Assembly: GCF_003477995.1 (NCBI RefSeq)
Contig: NZ_QUEM01000017.1
Location: 13,866-77,865, forward strand
Direction: 5' to 3'
Origin: Bacteroides sp. OF04-15BH
Lineage (GTDB): Bacteria > Bacteroidota > Bacteroidia > Bacteroidales > Bacteroidaceae
DNA: 64,000 nt
A model generated the notes under the pieces. That model was not told the origin of the DNA and ran no database searches. It saw only the letters and a list, made by a program, of their open reading frames with translations. Both the position numbers and the translations under genes were made by a program. How positions within the stretch are numbered: position 1 is the first letter of the stretch; each line of letters starts with the position of its first letter. This document shows, piece by piece, positions 33,275 to 42,655 of the stretch.

Positions 33275-34198
33275 ATGTCTATAGAAAACAGCAGATGGGG
33301 AATTATTTGTTGCCCCAAGGAAGGCAAAACCGGATCTCAGAAACATTGGGACGCTATACGTAAGTATCTGAAGGAAAAAGAAGTGCACTATGATTTCGTT
33401 CAGAGTGAAGATAAAGAGTCTGTAGAGCGCCTGGCTGCCATGTTGGCAACCAATGGATATACTACCATTGTGGTGGTAGGAGGAGATGCGGCCCTTTACC
33501 GTGCGTTGAACGGTCTGCTTACGGTTGATTTGTTGCAGCTGTCACAAATTTCATTAGGAGTCATTCCTTATGGATGGGCCAATGATTTTGCCCGTTTCTG
33601 GGGATTGACTGAAGACGATTATAAAAAGGCTATCGATGCCATTTTGCTGCATCGTATCCGGAAGGTGGATATCGGATATTGTCAGACAGATAAGGCCGTG
33701 CGCCGATATTTTCTCAATTGTGTCAATATCGGGTTGGTTGCCAATATTATGAAGATAAAACATAAAACCCAGAGATTCTGGGGTATGCGTAGTCTGTCAT
33801 TTTTTTCTTCCATGTTTTTATTGTTGTTTCACCGTATGGAGCATTTTATGCACGTGAAGGTGAATCAGGACGACATTCAGAAAAAAGTGATGACCATGTG
33901 TGTGGGCAATTCATGGGGCTACGGACAGACTCCGAGCAGTGTGCCTTATAACGGATGGCTGGATGTATCCATCGTATCTCATCCGGAACTGACCAAAATG
34001 CTGGAAGGACTTTGGATGTTGATTTGGGGGCGTTTCCTGAACCATAAAAATGTGAAGGCCTACCGCACCAAAAAAATCCATGTGCTGGAACGCAACAAAT
34101 CCTGTGTCAGTCTCGACGGTGCCGTGTGGGAATGTGACAGTGACGCTTTGGAAATCGGAATTCTGCCAGAATATCTGAATTTTATTATTCCTTCCTGA
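33275..34198 (+). CDS. diacylglycerol/sphingosine kinase family protein with altered nucleotide-binding loops
   Basis: This 307-aa protein has the two-domain DAGK/YegS fold: an N-terminal NAD-kinase-like domain and a C-terminal beta-sandwich (CVGNSWGYGQTPSSVPYNGWLDVS, near-terminal LEIGILPEYLNFIIP). The catalytic GGDGT motif reads GGDAALYRALNG (about residue 69), and the usual GTGNDFAR reads YGWANDFARFWG (about 99-110). Both glycine-rich loops are therefore changed. A lipid substrate is expected from the family, but activity is doubtful. ATG 33275 fits the promoter at 33223-33254. Confidence 0.78.
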   Translation: MSIENSRWGIICCPKEGKTGSQKHWDAIRKYLKEKEVHYDFVQSEDKESVERLAAMLATNGYTTIVVVGGDAALYRALNGLLTVDLLQLSQISLGVIPYGWANDFARFWGLTEDDYKKAIDAILLHRIRKVDIGYCQTDKAVRRYFLNCVNIGLVANIMKIKHKTQRFWGMRSLSFFSSMFLLLFHRMEHFMHVKVNQDDIQKKVMTMCVGNSWGYGQTPSSVPYNGWLDVSIVSHPELTKMLEGLWMLIWGRFLNHKNVKAYRTKKIHVLERNKSCVSLDGAVWECDSDALEIGILPEYLNFIIPS

Positions 34199-34199
34199 A

Positions 34200-34226
34200 A
34201 ACCTGTAATCGGATCAGATACAGGTT
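34200..34226. terminator. weak hairpin between convergent genes
   Basis: AACCTGTA (34200-34207) and TACAGGTT (34219-34226) with an 11-base loop. The stem reaches into the Crp/Fnr stop codon and lacks a T-run, so function is uncertain. Confidence 0.35.
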
Positions 34227-34926
34227 AACCGAACTTGGAGATTCTTTCCAAAGTAGCTTCGTCGATAATCTTTATTTTTCGGCCATCTATTGCGATAATC
34301 TTTTCTGAAGAGAAATTTGATAAGGTACGGATGGCATTGGCTGTAGTCATATTGGACAGGTTGGCCATGTCTTCCCGGGATAAATAGATGCTTAGTGTGC
34401 AGCCATCCTCTTCAACTCCATAGTTGTCCTTTAAGAAAAGGATTGCTTCAGCCAGTCGGCCACGGATGTGTTTTTGGGTTAAGTTGACCGTACGTTCATC
34501 GGCAATTCCCAAATCAATGGACAGCTGCCGGATGAAAAACCATGCCAGTTGATGATTTTCACAAACTAACTTGGTAATGATGCTCATGGGAATCATTCCA
34601 ACGATAGAATATTCAAATGCCGCGGCGGCTGTGAGGAAACTCTGACCGGCGAATGCTGCCCGATAGCCAAAATATTCCACTGGTTTGATCACTCGGATTA
34701 TCTGGTTTCTGCCTCCGGCTCCATTTTTAAATATCTTAACCTTTCCTTGCAGCAAGCATAGTAATTGATTCGGAAGTTCTCCTTCCGAATAGATGGATTC
34801 GTTTTTTTTGAAGCTTTGAATAGTCAGGTGTTCCTTTAAAAAGTTTTGTTGTTCCTCATTTAAAGGAGCCCATATATCTGATAGTTTTGCGATTGCTTCA
34901 TCCAAACTGATGCTTTGTTTTACCAT
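34225..34926 (-). CDS. Crp/Fnr-family transcriptional regulator
   Basis: This 233-aa protein has an N-terminal cyclic-nucleotide-binding-like beta-roll (SIYSEGELPNQLLCLLQGKVKIF), a dimerisation helix, and a C-terminal winged helix with YLSREDMANLSNMTTANAIRTLSNF. No FNR-type cysteine cluster is present, and the cAMP-binding Arg/Ser pair is not obvious, so the signal is unknown. It has a full-consensus promoter overlapped by a dyad, and it diverges from the glycogen operon, which it may control. Similar regulators in Bacteroidetes respond to redox or nitrosative stress. Confidence 0.88.
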   Translation of the reverse strand: MVKQSISLDEAIAKLSDIWAPLNEEQQNFLKEHLTIQSFKKNESIYSEGELPNQLLCLLQGKVKIFKNGAGGRNQIIRVIKPVEYFGYRAAFAGQSFLTAAAAFEYSIVGMIPMSIITKLVCENHQLAWFFIRQLSIDLGIADERTVNLTQKHIRGRLAEAILFLKDNYGVEEDGCTLSIYLSREDMANLSNMTTANAIRTLSNFSSEKIIAIDGRKIKIIDEATLERISKFG

Positions 34927-34956
34927 GACATTGCGTTAAAAATATGTTCTACGGCA

Positions 34957-34995
34957 CAAAAATAATGATTTTGCAATTCGGTAACAAAAAAGTTA
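34957..34995 (-). promoter_or_regulatory. Crp/Fnr gene promoter with overlapping dyad
   Basis: Minus strand: TTG (34987-34985), 20-base spacer, TATTTTTG (34964-34957). A perfect dyad TAAC-N6-GTTA (34982-34995) covers the -33 box, consistent with negative autoregulation. Confidence 0.55.
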
Positions 34996-35079
34996 TAGTA
35001 AAATATCTATCATTTTTTATAAAAATAAGTTTTTTGCAATAATTTTCTCGATTTATTTTTAAATAACGGATATTTGTTT

Positions 35080-35087
35080 TATATTTG
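35080..35087 (+). promoter_or_regulatory. -7 element of the glycogen operon
   Basis: TATATTTG, 63 bases before the debranching-enzyme ATG. No TTG at the -33 position, suggesting activator dependence. Confidence 0.45.
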
Positions 35088-35150
35088 AAGACACGAAAGT
35101 GCAGTGAACAATAAACAATAATATAAATCTAACACCTTAAGGAATCGACT

Positions 35151-37094
35151 ATGAGTTATTTACAGTTTGATAAAACTCTGATGACGAATCTGCAAGAGTC
35201 CTTACCCAAAGAAATCTTGCGTTCCAATCGGTCGGGCGCATATTCTTGTTCTACAATCGTTGATTGCAATACAAGAAAATACCATGGATTATTGGTTGTC
35301 CCGATTCCGGATATGGATGATGAAAATCATGTCTTGCTTTCATCTCTGGATGAAACCGTAATTCAGCATGGTGCTGAATTTAACTTGGGATTGCATAAAT
35401 ATCAAGGAGACAACTTCAGTCCCAGAGGGCATAAGTATATCCGAGAATTTAATTGCCAACAAGTGCCGACAACCATTTATCGTGTTGGTGGCGTTCTGCT
35501 GAAGAAGGAGAAGGTTTTTCAGCATTATGAAAATCGCATTCTTGTGCGCTATACCTTATTAGATGCACATTCTGCAACGAAACTTCGTCTGCGTCCTTTC
35601 TTGGCCTTTAGAAGTGTACGTGAATACACCCATGAAAACCAGTATGCATCCCGTGAATACACAGAAATCAATCATGGAATTAAAACGACCATGTATCCAG
35701 GTTATCCGGAACTTTATATGCAATTAGACAAGAAAAACGAGTTTGTTTTTTGTCCAGACTGGTATCGGGGCGTTGAGTATCCTAAGGAACAGGAGCGTGG
35801 ATACTCTTTTAACGAGGATCTTTATGTACCCGGATATTTTGAATGTGATATTAAAAAGGGCGAGAGCGTAACTTTCTCGGCCGGTTTGTCGGAAATCAAG
35901 GTCAGTCAGCTGCGTAATATCGTTGACTTTGAGGTCAAGTCACGTACCCCGCGTGATAACTTCTATCATTGTATGGTGAATTCAGCCCATCAGTTCTATA
36001 ACCATCGTGATGGAGAAAACTATATCTTGGCGGGTTATCCTTGGTTTAAATGCCGTGCCCGTGACATGTTCATTTCCTTGCCGGGCTTGACTCTGGTTAA
36101 CGACGAGATTGAGAAATTTGAATTGTTTATGGAGACAGCACGTAAGGGTATTGAGGATTTTATTCACAATCGTCCGTTGTCTGTCCGTATTTATGAGATG
36201 GAGCATCCAGACGTATTGCTTTGGGCTGTCTGGTGCATTCAGCAGTACGCCAATATTGTTTCCGAAGTAAAATGTATGGAAAAATATGGCGACTTGTTGC
36301 GTGCCATTATGGATTTTATGCTCGAAGGAAAACATCCGGGCATGGAAATCCGTGAAAACGGTCTGGTTTGGGTTGAAGGAAAGGAGACTCCTGTAACATG
36401 GATGAATTCCACTTCAAACGGCAAACCGATTGTTCCGAGATCCGGTTATGTGGTCGAAATCAATGCCTTGTGGTATAATGCCTTGAAGTATTGTGCCCAG
36501 ATGTGTACGGCCATGAACAACAACGAAAGAGGACAAATGTACGAAGAGCGCGCACAGATCGCCAAGGAATCTTTTGTCAAGGTCTTTTGGAATGAGTACG
36601 ACTATTTGATGGATTATGTGGATGATGGTCAGCCGGATTGGAGTGTCCGTCCGAATATGATTTTTGCAGTAGCCTTAGACTTTTCTCCATTAGAAAAGAA
36701 GCAGCAGAAAGCTATTTTGGACATCTGTACCAAAGAGTTGCTTACTCCAAAGGGACTGCGTTCTTTAAGTCCGAAGAGTTCCGGTTATAATCCTATGTAT
36801 GTCGGTCCTCAGATTCAACGCGATTATGCTTATCATCAGGGTACTGCATGGCCTTGGTTGGCCGGCTTCTATATGGAGGCTTGTCTGAAGGTATATAAAT
36901 ACAGTCGTTTGAGTTTCATTGAGCGTCAGTTGGTAGGCTATGAAGAGGAAATGTTTTATCACTGTTTGGGAACTCTTCCTGAGCTGTTTGATGGTAATCC
37001 ACCTTTCCATGGTCGAGGTGCAATATCTTTTGCCATGAATGTGGGCGGAATATTACGTGTGTTGAAATTAATGGAGAAATACAACTTAGAATAA
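35151..37094 (+). CDS. glycogen debranching enzyme (amylo-alpha-1,6-glucosidase)
   Basis: This 647-aa protein has an N-terminal GDE_N domain (SNRSGAYSCSTIVDCNTRKYHGLLVVP) and a C-terminal (alpha/alpha)6 barrel (GDE_C) with YPWFKCRARDMFISLPGLTLV, NSTSNGKPIVPRSGYVVEINALWYNAL and YHQGTAWPWLAGFYMEA. It hydrolyses alpha-1,6 branches during glycogen breakdown. First gene of the operon GDE-GT4-GH57, with 20 and 16 bases between genes. Full length for the Bacteroidetes form. Confidence 0.92.
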   Translation: MSYLQFDKTLMTNLQESLPKEILRSNRSGAYSCSTIVDCNTRKYHGLLVVPIPDMDDENHVLLSSLDETVIQHGAEFNLGLHKYQGDNFSPRGHKYIREFNCQQVPTTIYRVGGVLLKKEKVFQHYENRILVRYTLLDAHSATKLRLRPFLAFRSVREYTHENQYASREYTEINHGIKTTMYPGYPELYMQLDKKNEFVFCPDWYRGVEYPKEQERGYSFNEDLYVPGYFECDIKKGESVTFSAGLSEIKVSQLRNIVDFEVKSRTPRDNFYHCMVNSAHQFYNHRDGENYILAGYPWFKCRARDMFISLPGLTLVNDEIEKFELFMETARKGIEDFIHNRPLSVRIYEMEHPDVLLWAVWCIQQYANIVSEVKCMEKYGDLLRAIMDFMLEGKHPGMEIRENGLVWVEGKETPVTWMNSTSNGKPIVPRSGYVVEINALWYNALKYCAQMCTAMNNNERGQMYEERAQIAKESFVKVFWNEYDYLMDYVDDGQPDWSVRPNMIFAVALDFSPLEKKQQKAILDICTKELLTPKGLRSLSPKSSGYNPMYVGPQIQRDYAYHQGTAWPWLAGFYMEACLKVYKYSRLSFIERQLVGYEEEMFYHCLGTLPELFDGNPPFHGRGAISFAMNVGGILRVLKLMEKYNLE

Positions 37095-37114
37095 AAAAAT
37101 AAGGAGGAACAAAG

Positions 37115-38395
37115 ATGAAAGTTTTAATGTTCGGATGGGAATTTCCTCCTCATATTCTAGGAGGATTAGGTACAGCAAGTTATGGTCTGACCAAGGGATT
37201 GTCTATGCAGCCGGATATGCAAATTACGTTTTGTATACCTAAGCCCTGGGGAGATGAGGACCGGAGTTTTATGAATATCATCGGTATGAACTGTGTGCCT
37301 ATTGCATGGCGTGACCCTTCTTGGGAATATGTACAGGAGCGTGTCGGAAAATATATGGACCCTCAGCTGTATTACGATTTGCGCAGTCATATCTATGCCG
37401 ATTTTAATTATATGCATGTCAATGATTTGGGATGTATGGAATTCTCGGGCAGATATCCGGATAATTTGCATGAAGAGATCAATAACTATTCCATTGTAGC
37501 AGGAGTTGTCGCTCGTCAGCAGGACTATGATATTATTCATGCTCATGACTGGTTGACCTACCCGGCCGGTATCCATGCCAAGCAGGTTAGCGGCAAGCCT
37601 TTGGTGATTCATGTGCATGCCACAGACTTTGACCGAAGCAGAGGTAATGTGAATCCAACCGTATATGGTATTGAGAAAGACGGAATGGACCATGCAGACT
37701 GCATTATGTGTGTGAGTGAACTGACGCGCCAGACCGTTATTAATCACTATCATCAGGATCCAAACAAATGCTTTGCTATGCATAATGCGGTTTATCCGTT
37801 GGCAGAGAATCTGCAGGCTATCGTAGATCAGCGCAAGCCATCGTCAGAGCGTAAGGAAAAGGTGGTGACTTTCCTGGGACGTATTACCATGCAGAAAGGA
37901 CCTGAGTATTTTATCGAAGCTGCCCGTAAGGTATTGGAGCGTACCCATAATGTACGTTTCTGTTTTGCCGGAAGTGGAGATATGATGAATGCTATGATTG
38001 AGTTGGCTGCTTCTTATGGTATTGCCGACCGTTGTCATTTCCCCGGTTTCATGAAGGGACCGCAGGTTTTTGAATGTTTCCGCGATAGTGATGTATATGT
38101 GATGCCTTCTGTTTCGGAGCCTTTTGGAATTTCTCCGTTGGAGGCAATGCAGAGTGGAGTTCCTACGATTATCAGTAAGCAATCCGGTTGTGCAGAGATT
38201 CTGGACAAATGCATTAAGATTGATTATTGGGATATTGATGCCATGGCAGATGCTATGTATTCTTTGTGTACCAATAATTCTTTGCATCAGTATCTGCAAG
38301 AAGAAGGAAAGAAAGAAGTGGATGGCATTACTTGGGAGAAAGTAGGAGTCAAGATTCGTGCTTTATATGAGAAAACCATAGAAAAATGTAAATAA
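37115..38395 (+). CDS. GT4-family glycosyltransferase (glycogen-synthase-like)
   Basis: This 426-aa GT-B protein has the N-terminal domain FGWEFPPHILGGLGTASYGLTKGL, HAHDWLTYPAGIHAKQVSG and the C-terminal donor domain VVTFLGRITMQKGPEYFIEAA with the SVSEPFGISPLEAMQSGVPTI motif (E-x7-E). In this operon it probably elongates alpha-1,4-glucan or makes a related polymer. The donor (UDP- or ADP-glucose) is not evident from sequence. Flanked by a debranching enzyme and a GH57 protein. Confidence 0.9.
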   Translation: MKVLMFGWEFPPHILGGLGTASYGLTKGLSMQPDMQITFCIPKPWGDEDRSFMNIIGMNCVPIAWRDPSWEYVQERVGKYMDPQLYYDLRSHIYADFNYMHVNDLGCMEFSGRYPDNLHEEINNYSIVAGVVARQQDYDIIHAHDWLTYPAGIHAKQVSGKPLVIHVHATDFDRSRGNVNPTVYGIEKDGMDHADCIMCVSELTRQTVINHYHQDPNKCFAMHNAVYPLAENLQAIVDQRKPSSERKEKVVTFLGRITMQKGPEYFIEAARKVLERTHNVRFCFAGSGDMMNAMIELAASYGIADRCHFPGFMKGPQVFECFRDSDVYVMPSVSEPFGISPLEAMQSGVPTIISKQSGCAEILDKCIKIDYWDIDAMADAMYSLCTNNSLHQYLQEEGKKEVDGITWEKVGVKIRALYEKTIEKCK

Positions 38396-38411
38396 TTAAA
38401 AAGGTCTATAT

Positions 38412-39779
38412 ATGAAAACCATTTGTTTGTACTTTGAGATACATCAGAATATTCATCTGAAACGTTATCGTTTCTTTGACATAGGTACCGATCATTATTA
38501 TTATGATGATTACGAGAATGAGCATGCTATTACGGAAACTGCTCAGAACTCTTATATTCCGGCATTGCAGGCATTGTTGGAGATGGCTCGCATGCATCCG
38601 GGCTATTTCAAATGTGCCATTTCCCTGTCCGGTGTGGCTGTGGAACAGCAGGAAAACCATGCTCCGGACGTGATTGAACTGTTGCAGGAACTGAATGAAA
38701 CCGGATGTGTAGAATTCCTGGCAGAGCCTTATTCTCACGGATTGTCTTCATTGACCAATGAAGAGGCCTTTAAAGAGGATGTGCAGAAACAGGCCCGATT
38801 GATGAAGGAGATGTTCGGCAAGGAGCCTAAGGTGATTCGAAATTCTTCTTTGATTTATTCCGATGATATCGGTGAGGTTGTTGCCTCTATGGGCTTTAAG
38901 GGAATGATTACAGAAGGAGCCCGTCATATTTTGGGTTGGAAGAGTCCACACTACCTTTACCACTGTGCTTTGAATCCGGATTTGAAGCTTTTGTTGCGTG
39001 ATTATAAACTTTCTGACGATATCGCTTTGCGCTTTGCCAATCCGCAATGGTCTGAATATCCATTGTTTGCAGACACTTATGTAGATTGGATTGCTTCTCT
39101 GCCAGAAAATGAGCAGGTGATCAATATCTTCATGGAGTTGTGTGCTTTGGGTATGTTCCAGCCACTGTCTTCTCATATTCTGGATTTCCTGAAGGCGATC
39201 CCTGGTTATGCCAAAGAAAGAGGAATTGCTTTTGCAACTCCGTCTGAAATCATAGCTTCAAACAAATCTGTTGATGCTTTGGAAGTACCTTATCCAATGT
39301 CTTGGACAGATGAAGAGCGCGATACTTCCTTCTGTTTGGGAAATGTTATGCAGCGTGAGGCTTTTGAGAAACTGTATAGTATGGCCGACCGTGTACGTAT
39401 GTGCCGAGATCGTCGTATCAAACAGGATTGGGATTATCTGCAGGCAAGCAACAACTTCCGTTTCATGTCTACCAAGTCTGCAAGCTATGGTATGTATCGT
39501 GGAATTTATGATTCTCCATACGATGCATTTACCAATTATATGAACATTCTGGCCGACTTTATGAACCGTGTAAGCAATCTGTTCCCACGAGAAATCGAAA
39601 ACGAGGAATTGAATGCGTTGTTGACCACGATCAAGAATCAGGGCGAAGAGTTGCAGGTTAAGGATAAGGAAATCGCCCGTTTGAATGCTCGTTTGAAGAA
39701 ACAGGAGGATGCCTTGTTGAATGCAGACATTCCAACGGAAACAAAGGGAAGAAAGCGTACAGCAAAGAAAACAAATTAA
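38412..39779 (+). CDS. GH57-family alpha-glucan enzyme
   Basis: This 455-aa protein shows GH57 motifs: 1 YFEIHQ, 2 VEFLAEPYSHGLSSL, and 3 with the presumed nucleophile Glu in MITEGARHILGWKSPHYLYH (about residue 168). The fourth motif, usually carrying the acid Asp (DYETFGEH-like), reads MELCALGMFQP at about 241-251, so the general acid is not where expected. A C-terminal coiled-coil (about 410-440) and a basic tail (KGRKRTAKKTN) follow. It likely acts on glycogen (amylase or 4-alpha-glucanotransferase); activity should not be assumed. Confidence 0.82.
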   Translation: MKTICLYFEIHQNIHLKRYRFFDIGTDHYYYDDYENEHAITETAQNSYIPALQALLEMARMHPGYFKCAISLSGVAVEQQENHAPDVIELLQELNETGCVEFLAEPYSHGLSSLTNEEAFKEDVQKQARLMKEMFGKEPKVIRNSSLIYSDDIGEVVASMGFKGMITEGARHILGWKSPHYLYHCALNPDLKLLLRDYKLSDDIALRFANPQWSEYPLFADTYVDWIASLPENEQVINIFMELCALGMFQPLSSHILDFLKAIPGYAKERGIAFATPSEIIASNKSVDALEVPYPMSWTDEERDTSFCLGNVMQREAFEKLYSMADRVRMCRDRRIKQDWDYLQASNNFRFMSTKSASYGMYRGIYDSPYDAFTNYMNILADFMNRVSNLFPREIENEELNALLTTIKNQGEELQVKDKEIARLNARLKKQEDALLNADIPTETKGRKRTAKKTN

Positions 39780-39865
39780 GTCTATAATAAAGTCATTTTG
39801 TTATTATTGTTTGTAATTATTTGTTCACTAAGTTTTTGGGGGACTTTATGAAAGACTAGTTTGGA

Positions 39866-39899
39866 AGGATGTGCCTTTGGGGCACATCCTTTATTTTTT
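39866..39899. terminator. bidirectional terminator
   Basis: AGGATGTGCC (39866-39875), loop TTTGG, GGCACATCCT (39881-39890), then TTATTTTTTG. Lies between the convergent GH57 and DUF5686 genes. Confidence 0.9.
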
Positions 39900-39901
39900 G
39901 T

Positions 39902-42502
39902 TTAGAATGACATGCGGAACAGGAAACGCACCCCCCATTTCTGGGTGTCAGCTTCCAGATAATTTAAACGTCGTACATATTCCACATGGAGGATTTTGAA
40001 GATATTATGTACGCCGACAACCAGTTCCACATACGGTACTTTGGGGGACATTACCCGGGAATTGTACTCGAAATTTCCGTTTTGATCAAAATGTCCCGGA
40101 AAATAGAACAAATCAGAATCATAACTGTTTTGTTCCAGGAACGGGTTGTTCTTCTGGCTCAAAGTTCCCCACAGAACATTGCATCCGATGAACTCCCTCC
40201 ATTTTAATTTGTTGATCAGTGGAATTCGGTTCAGAATCTTTCCGTTTAAGTCCCAGGAGAACATTAGGGAAGCATACCGGTCATTTAAGAATTCCATGTT
40301 GTCAATCAGGTGGAAAGTATTGTCCTCTATGATATAAGACAAGTTGGCCGCTGGCATAATCAGCAATGGGAACGGCACCTTGTTCCACTGGGCCCCACCT
40401 TTGACATAAAAGTCCATGCGTCCCCATGAGCGGAGCCAGAAGCGTTTGTATAACGTTGCTTCAGTGAAATTGTAGGTATATTCTCCTCCCAGCACTCCTT
40501 TAAGACCGACAGTGTGTTCCAGTCCAAAGATAGGAGCGTCCTGATTGGTTTGCAGTCGTCGCTGTTTGGAATTGATCCAGGTGGCTCCCGGCTGATAAGT
40601 GATGCCGATAGTGGCGTCACTTGTTGTCAGTTGCTTCTGGTTATCCTGGGGATTGATGCTGGGCATGCTGCTTCCGTTCATTCTCTGAAAGAAGAGTGCA
40701 CCCGTCGGTTCATAAGTCTCCCGTTTCATGCGAACATTAAAACGCAGTCCGTTTTCCCACTCCTTATCGTAGTTCAGGGCATAGCGTTCATAATACTGCA
40801 TGTGGTCTACAGTGGTCCATTTGAAAGAGATAAACACGTTATCCTTATCTGTAGGCAGGAATTTGTCACTGGGAGACATTACGTCTCTGGCATACGAGAA
40901 ACTGAGATTGTGTACCGGAAACTCCCGGGGGAGATAGTCCTTTTTATTGAAAGAGTAGGTGAGTTCGCCCATACCTTTCCACCGGTGATCACCGAATCCG
41001 TAGGCCACGTATCCTTTTCCGAATATGTTGGGATGCAGATTCGCTGTGGTCTGTGCACTGGCTCTCAGACGCAATCCTTCCACAAAGTTATGAGTGATTA
41101 TCGTATTGATCGGACCGATATCCACAGGGCTCGGTTTCTCGGGATCCTTGCTGACTTCCACATGATTTTCGATGAAGGCTTTCGCTACAAACAAGACGAA
41201 ATTAAATCCTTTGATGCTTTCCAGTCTTTTAATGAAATCATTCATCTTACCTTCAGAGGCGGTGAGTTCTTCTGGTCGGTTTTCCTTCCAGAAATCTTCA
41301 TTCCTCATCATGGCGCTGGGGTCAGTCCTCTGCTTTCCTTTAAATTTGAAGGTTTTCTCCGGAATCTCTTCAAACGAGTAGTCGTTATAGGTTGTGGTGC
41401 GTTCTACCTGGAATTTTTGCAGCGACTTCAGGACATAGAGCTGTACGATCATCTTGTCATTGGTCAGAACATACTCTCCGGAGGATAATTTGTTATACTC
41501 CTGAATAATGTTCATCTGTTCCACAAAGTTGACGTCTGATCTTTGCGGTATGCCCATTTCAACCTTTTTTACCTGCCAGGTAGAGTCGGCCAGAATATAC
41601 AGACTTCCGGCAAATCCAAAATCCTGCGGATTATTGGGAGTAAAGTCCACTTTGATGCATTTCTGTTGGTTTACCTCTACCGTGTCGGCTATGAAATACC
41701 GGTAGAAACGGATGGCGGAAGTACTGGAAATGGGACTGATAAAGATATATTGCAACAGTCTGATTTCATTTTCATAGATATCTACATCCGTAAAGCAGTC
41801 CTTGATCAGAGTATTGACCACTTCTCCCGTGTTGAACAGTTCGTTGATACCATTGGACCGGATACCGGTAATGATGTCCTTTTCCTTTTGGGGATTTTTA
41901 CTGTAGATGTGCTGTGATACCGTTTCGTTGACCGTCAAAGGCAGGATTAGTTTGCCGGTTTCCGGACACACCTCCACATGGTCTTTCAGGAAAGGCATTC
42001 TTTTGAATTCCCCTTCTTCAAAGACCTTGTCGGTAACCTCATTCAATCCGAAGGTCAGTTTCTGATATTTATTATAGCTGAAATAATCCTTTTCGTGCAG
42101 ATCGGTCTTTTGTTTGGCTGCAATGACCTTTTTCATTAACTCCACAGCCGGATTATCTTTTCGGCTATACCGTTTTCTTTTCTGCGTAATCTTAACCTCC
42201 TGGATGTCCTGTGTCTTGCTGCTTAAACTTACGTTGATCGGACGCAGTTTGTCTATATGGAACGTTTTGGTTTCATATCCCATCATGGAAAAACACAATA
42301 TCTTCCCTTTCCGATAGGGAATGCTGTATTTTCCGTCCATTTGGGTAGGAGTACCGGAACTTCTCTGATCCTGATAGTATACCTGTACCCATCCCAATGG
42401 CTCTCCTGTTTCCTTGTCCGTAACCGTTCCGGTAATCTTTTGTGCCTGAATAGACAGGGACAGAAGCATCAGAAGAAATAGAAGTAAATATGTTTTTTGC
42501 AT
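39902..42502 (-). CDS. DUF5686 outer-membrane protein with carboxypeptidase-regulatory-like domain
   Basis: This 866-aa exported protein starts at ATG 42502 with a signal peptide ending SLSIQAQ. A CarboxypepD_reg-like domain follows (ITGTVTDKETGEPLGWVQVYYQDQ, residues about 22-105), then a large DUF5686 region ending in a beta-barrel-like aromatic C-terminus (WGVRFLFRMSF). This architecture is common in Bacteroidetes outer membranes; function is unknown. It is monocistronic and divergent from the two-component system. Confidence 0.88.
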   Translation of the reverse strand: MQKTYLLLFLLMLLSLSIQAQKITGTVTDKETGEPLGWVQVYYQDQRSSGTPTQMDGKYSIPYRKGKILCFSMMGYETKTFHIDKLRPINVSLSSKTQDIQEVKITQKRKRYSRKDNPAVELMKKVIAAKQKTDLHEKDYFSYNKYQKLTFGLNEVTDKVFEEGEFKRMPFLKDHVEVCPETGKLILPLTVNETVSQHIYSKNPQKEKDIITGIRSNGINELFNTGEVVNTLIKDCFTDVDIYENEIRLLQYIFISPISSTSAIRFYRYFIADTVEVNQQKCIKVDFTPNNPQDFGFAGSLYILADSTWQVKKVEMGIPQRSDVNFVEQMNIIQEYNKLSSGEYVLTNDKMIVQLYVLKSLQKFQVERTTTYNDYSFEEIPEKTFKFKGKQRTDPSAMMRNEDFWKENRPEELTASEGKMNDFIKRLESIKGFNFVLFVAKAFIENHVEVSKDPEKPSPVDIGPINTIITHNFVEGLRLRASAQTTANLHPNIFGKGYVAYGFGDHRWKGMGELTYSFNKKDYLPREFPVHNLSFSYARDVMSPSDKFLPTDKDNVFISFKWTTVDHMQYYERYALNYDKEWENGLRFNVRMKRETYEPTGALFFQRMNGSSMPSINPQDNQKQLTTSDATIGITYQPGATWINSKQRRLQTNQDAPIFGLEHTVGLKGVLGGEYTYNFTEATLYKRFWLRSWGRMDFYVKGGAQWNKVPFPLLIMPAANLSYIIEDNTFHLIDNMEFLNDRYASLMFSWDLNGKILNRIPLINKLKWREFIGCNVLWGTLSQKNNPFLEQNSYDSDLFYFPGHFDQNGNFEYNSRVMSPKVPYVELVVGVHNIFKILHVEYVRRLNYLEADTQKWGVRFLFRMSF

Positions 42503-42564
42503 TTTTGTACTATTTTTATACATACACAAAAATACTATCAAATATTTATATGCAGGGAAGAAAA

Positions 42565-42592
42565 TTGGTTATATTATAGATTAATATCTTTG
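42565..42592 (+). promoter_or_regulatory. probable promoter of the two-component genes
   Basis: TTG (42565-42567) and TATCTTTG (42585-42592), with a slightly short 17-base spacer, 63 bases before the response-regulator ATG. Confidence 0.45.
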
Positions 42593-42655
42593 TTTAGCAG
42601 AATATGAAGATATTATTTCGTACCTTTATCCGCAATTTAGGAAAATGGGAGAGTC

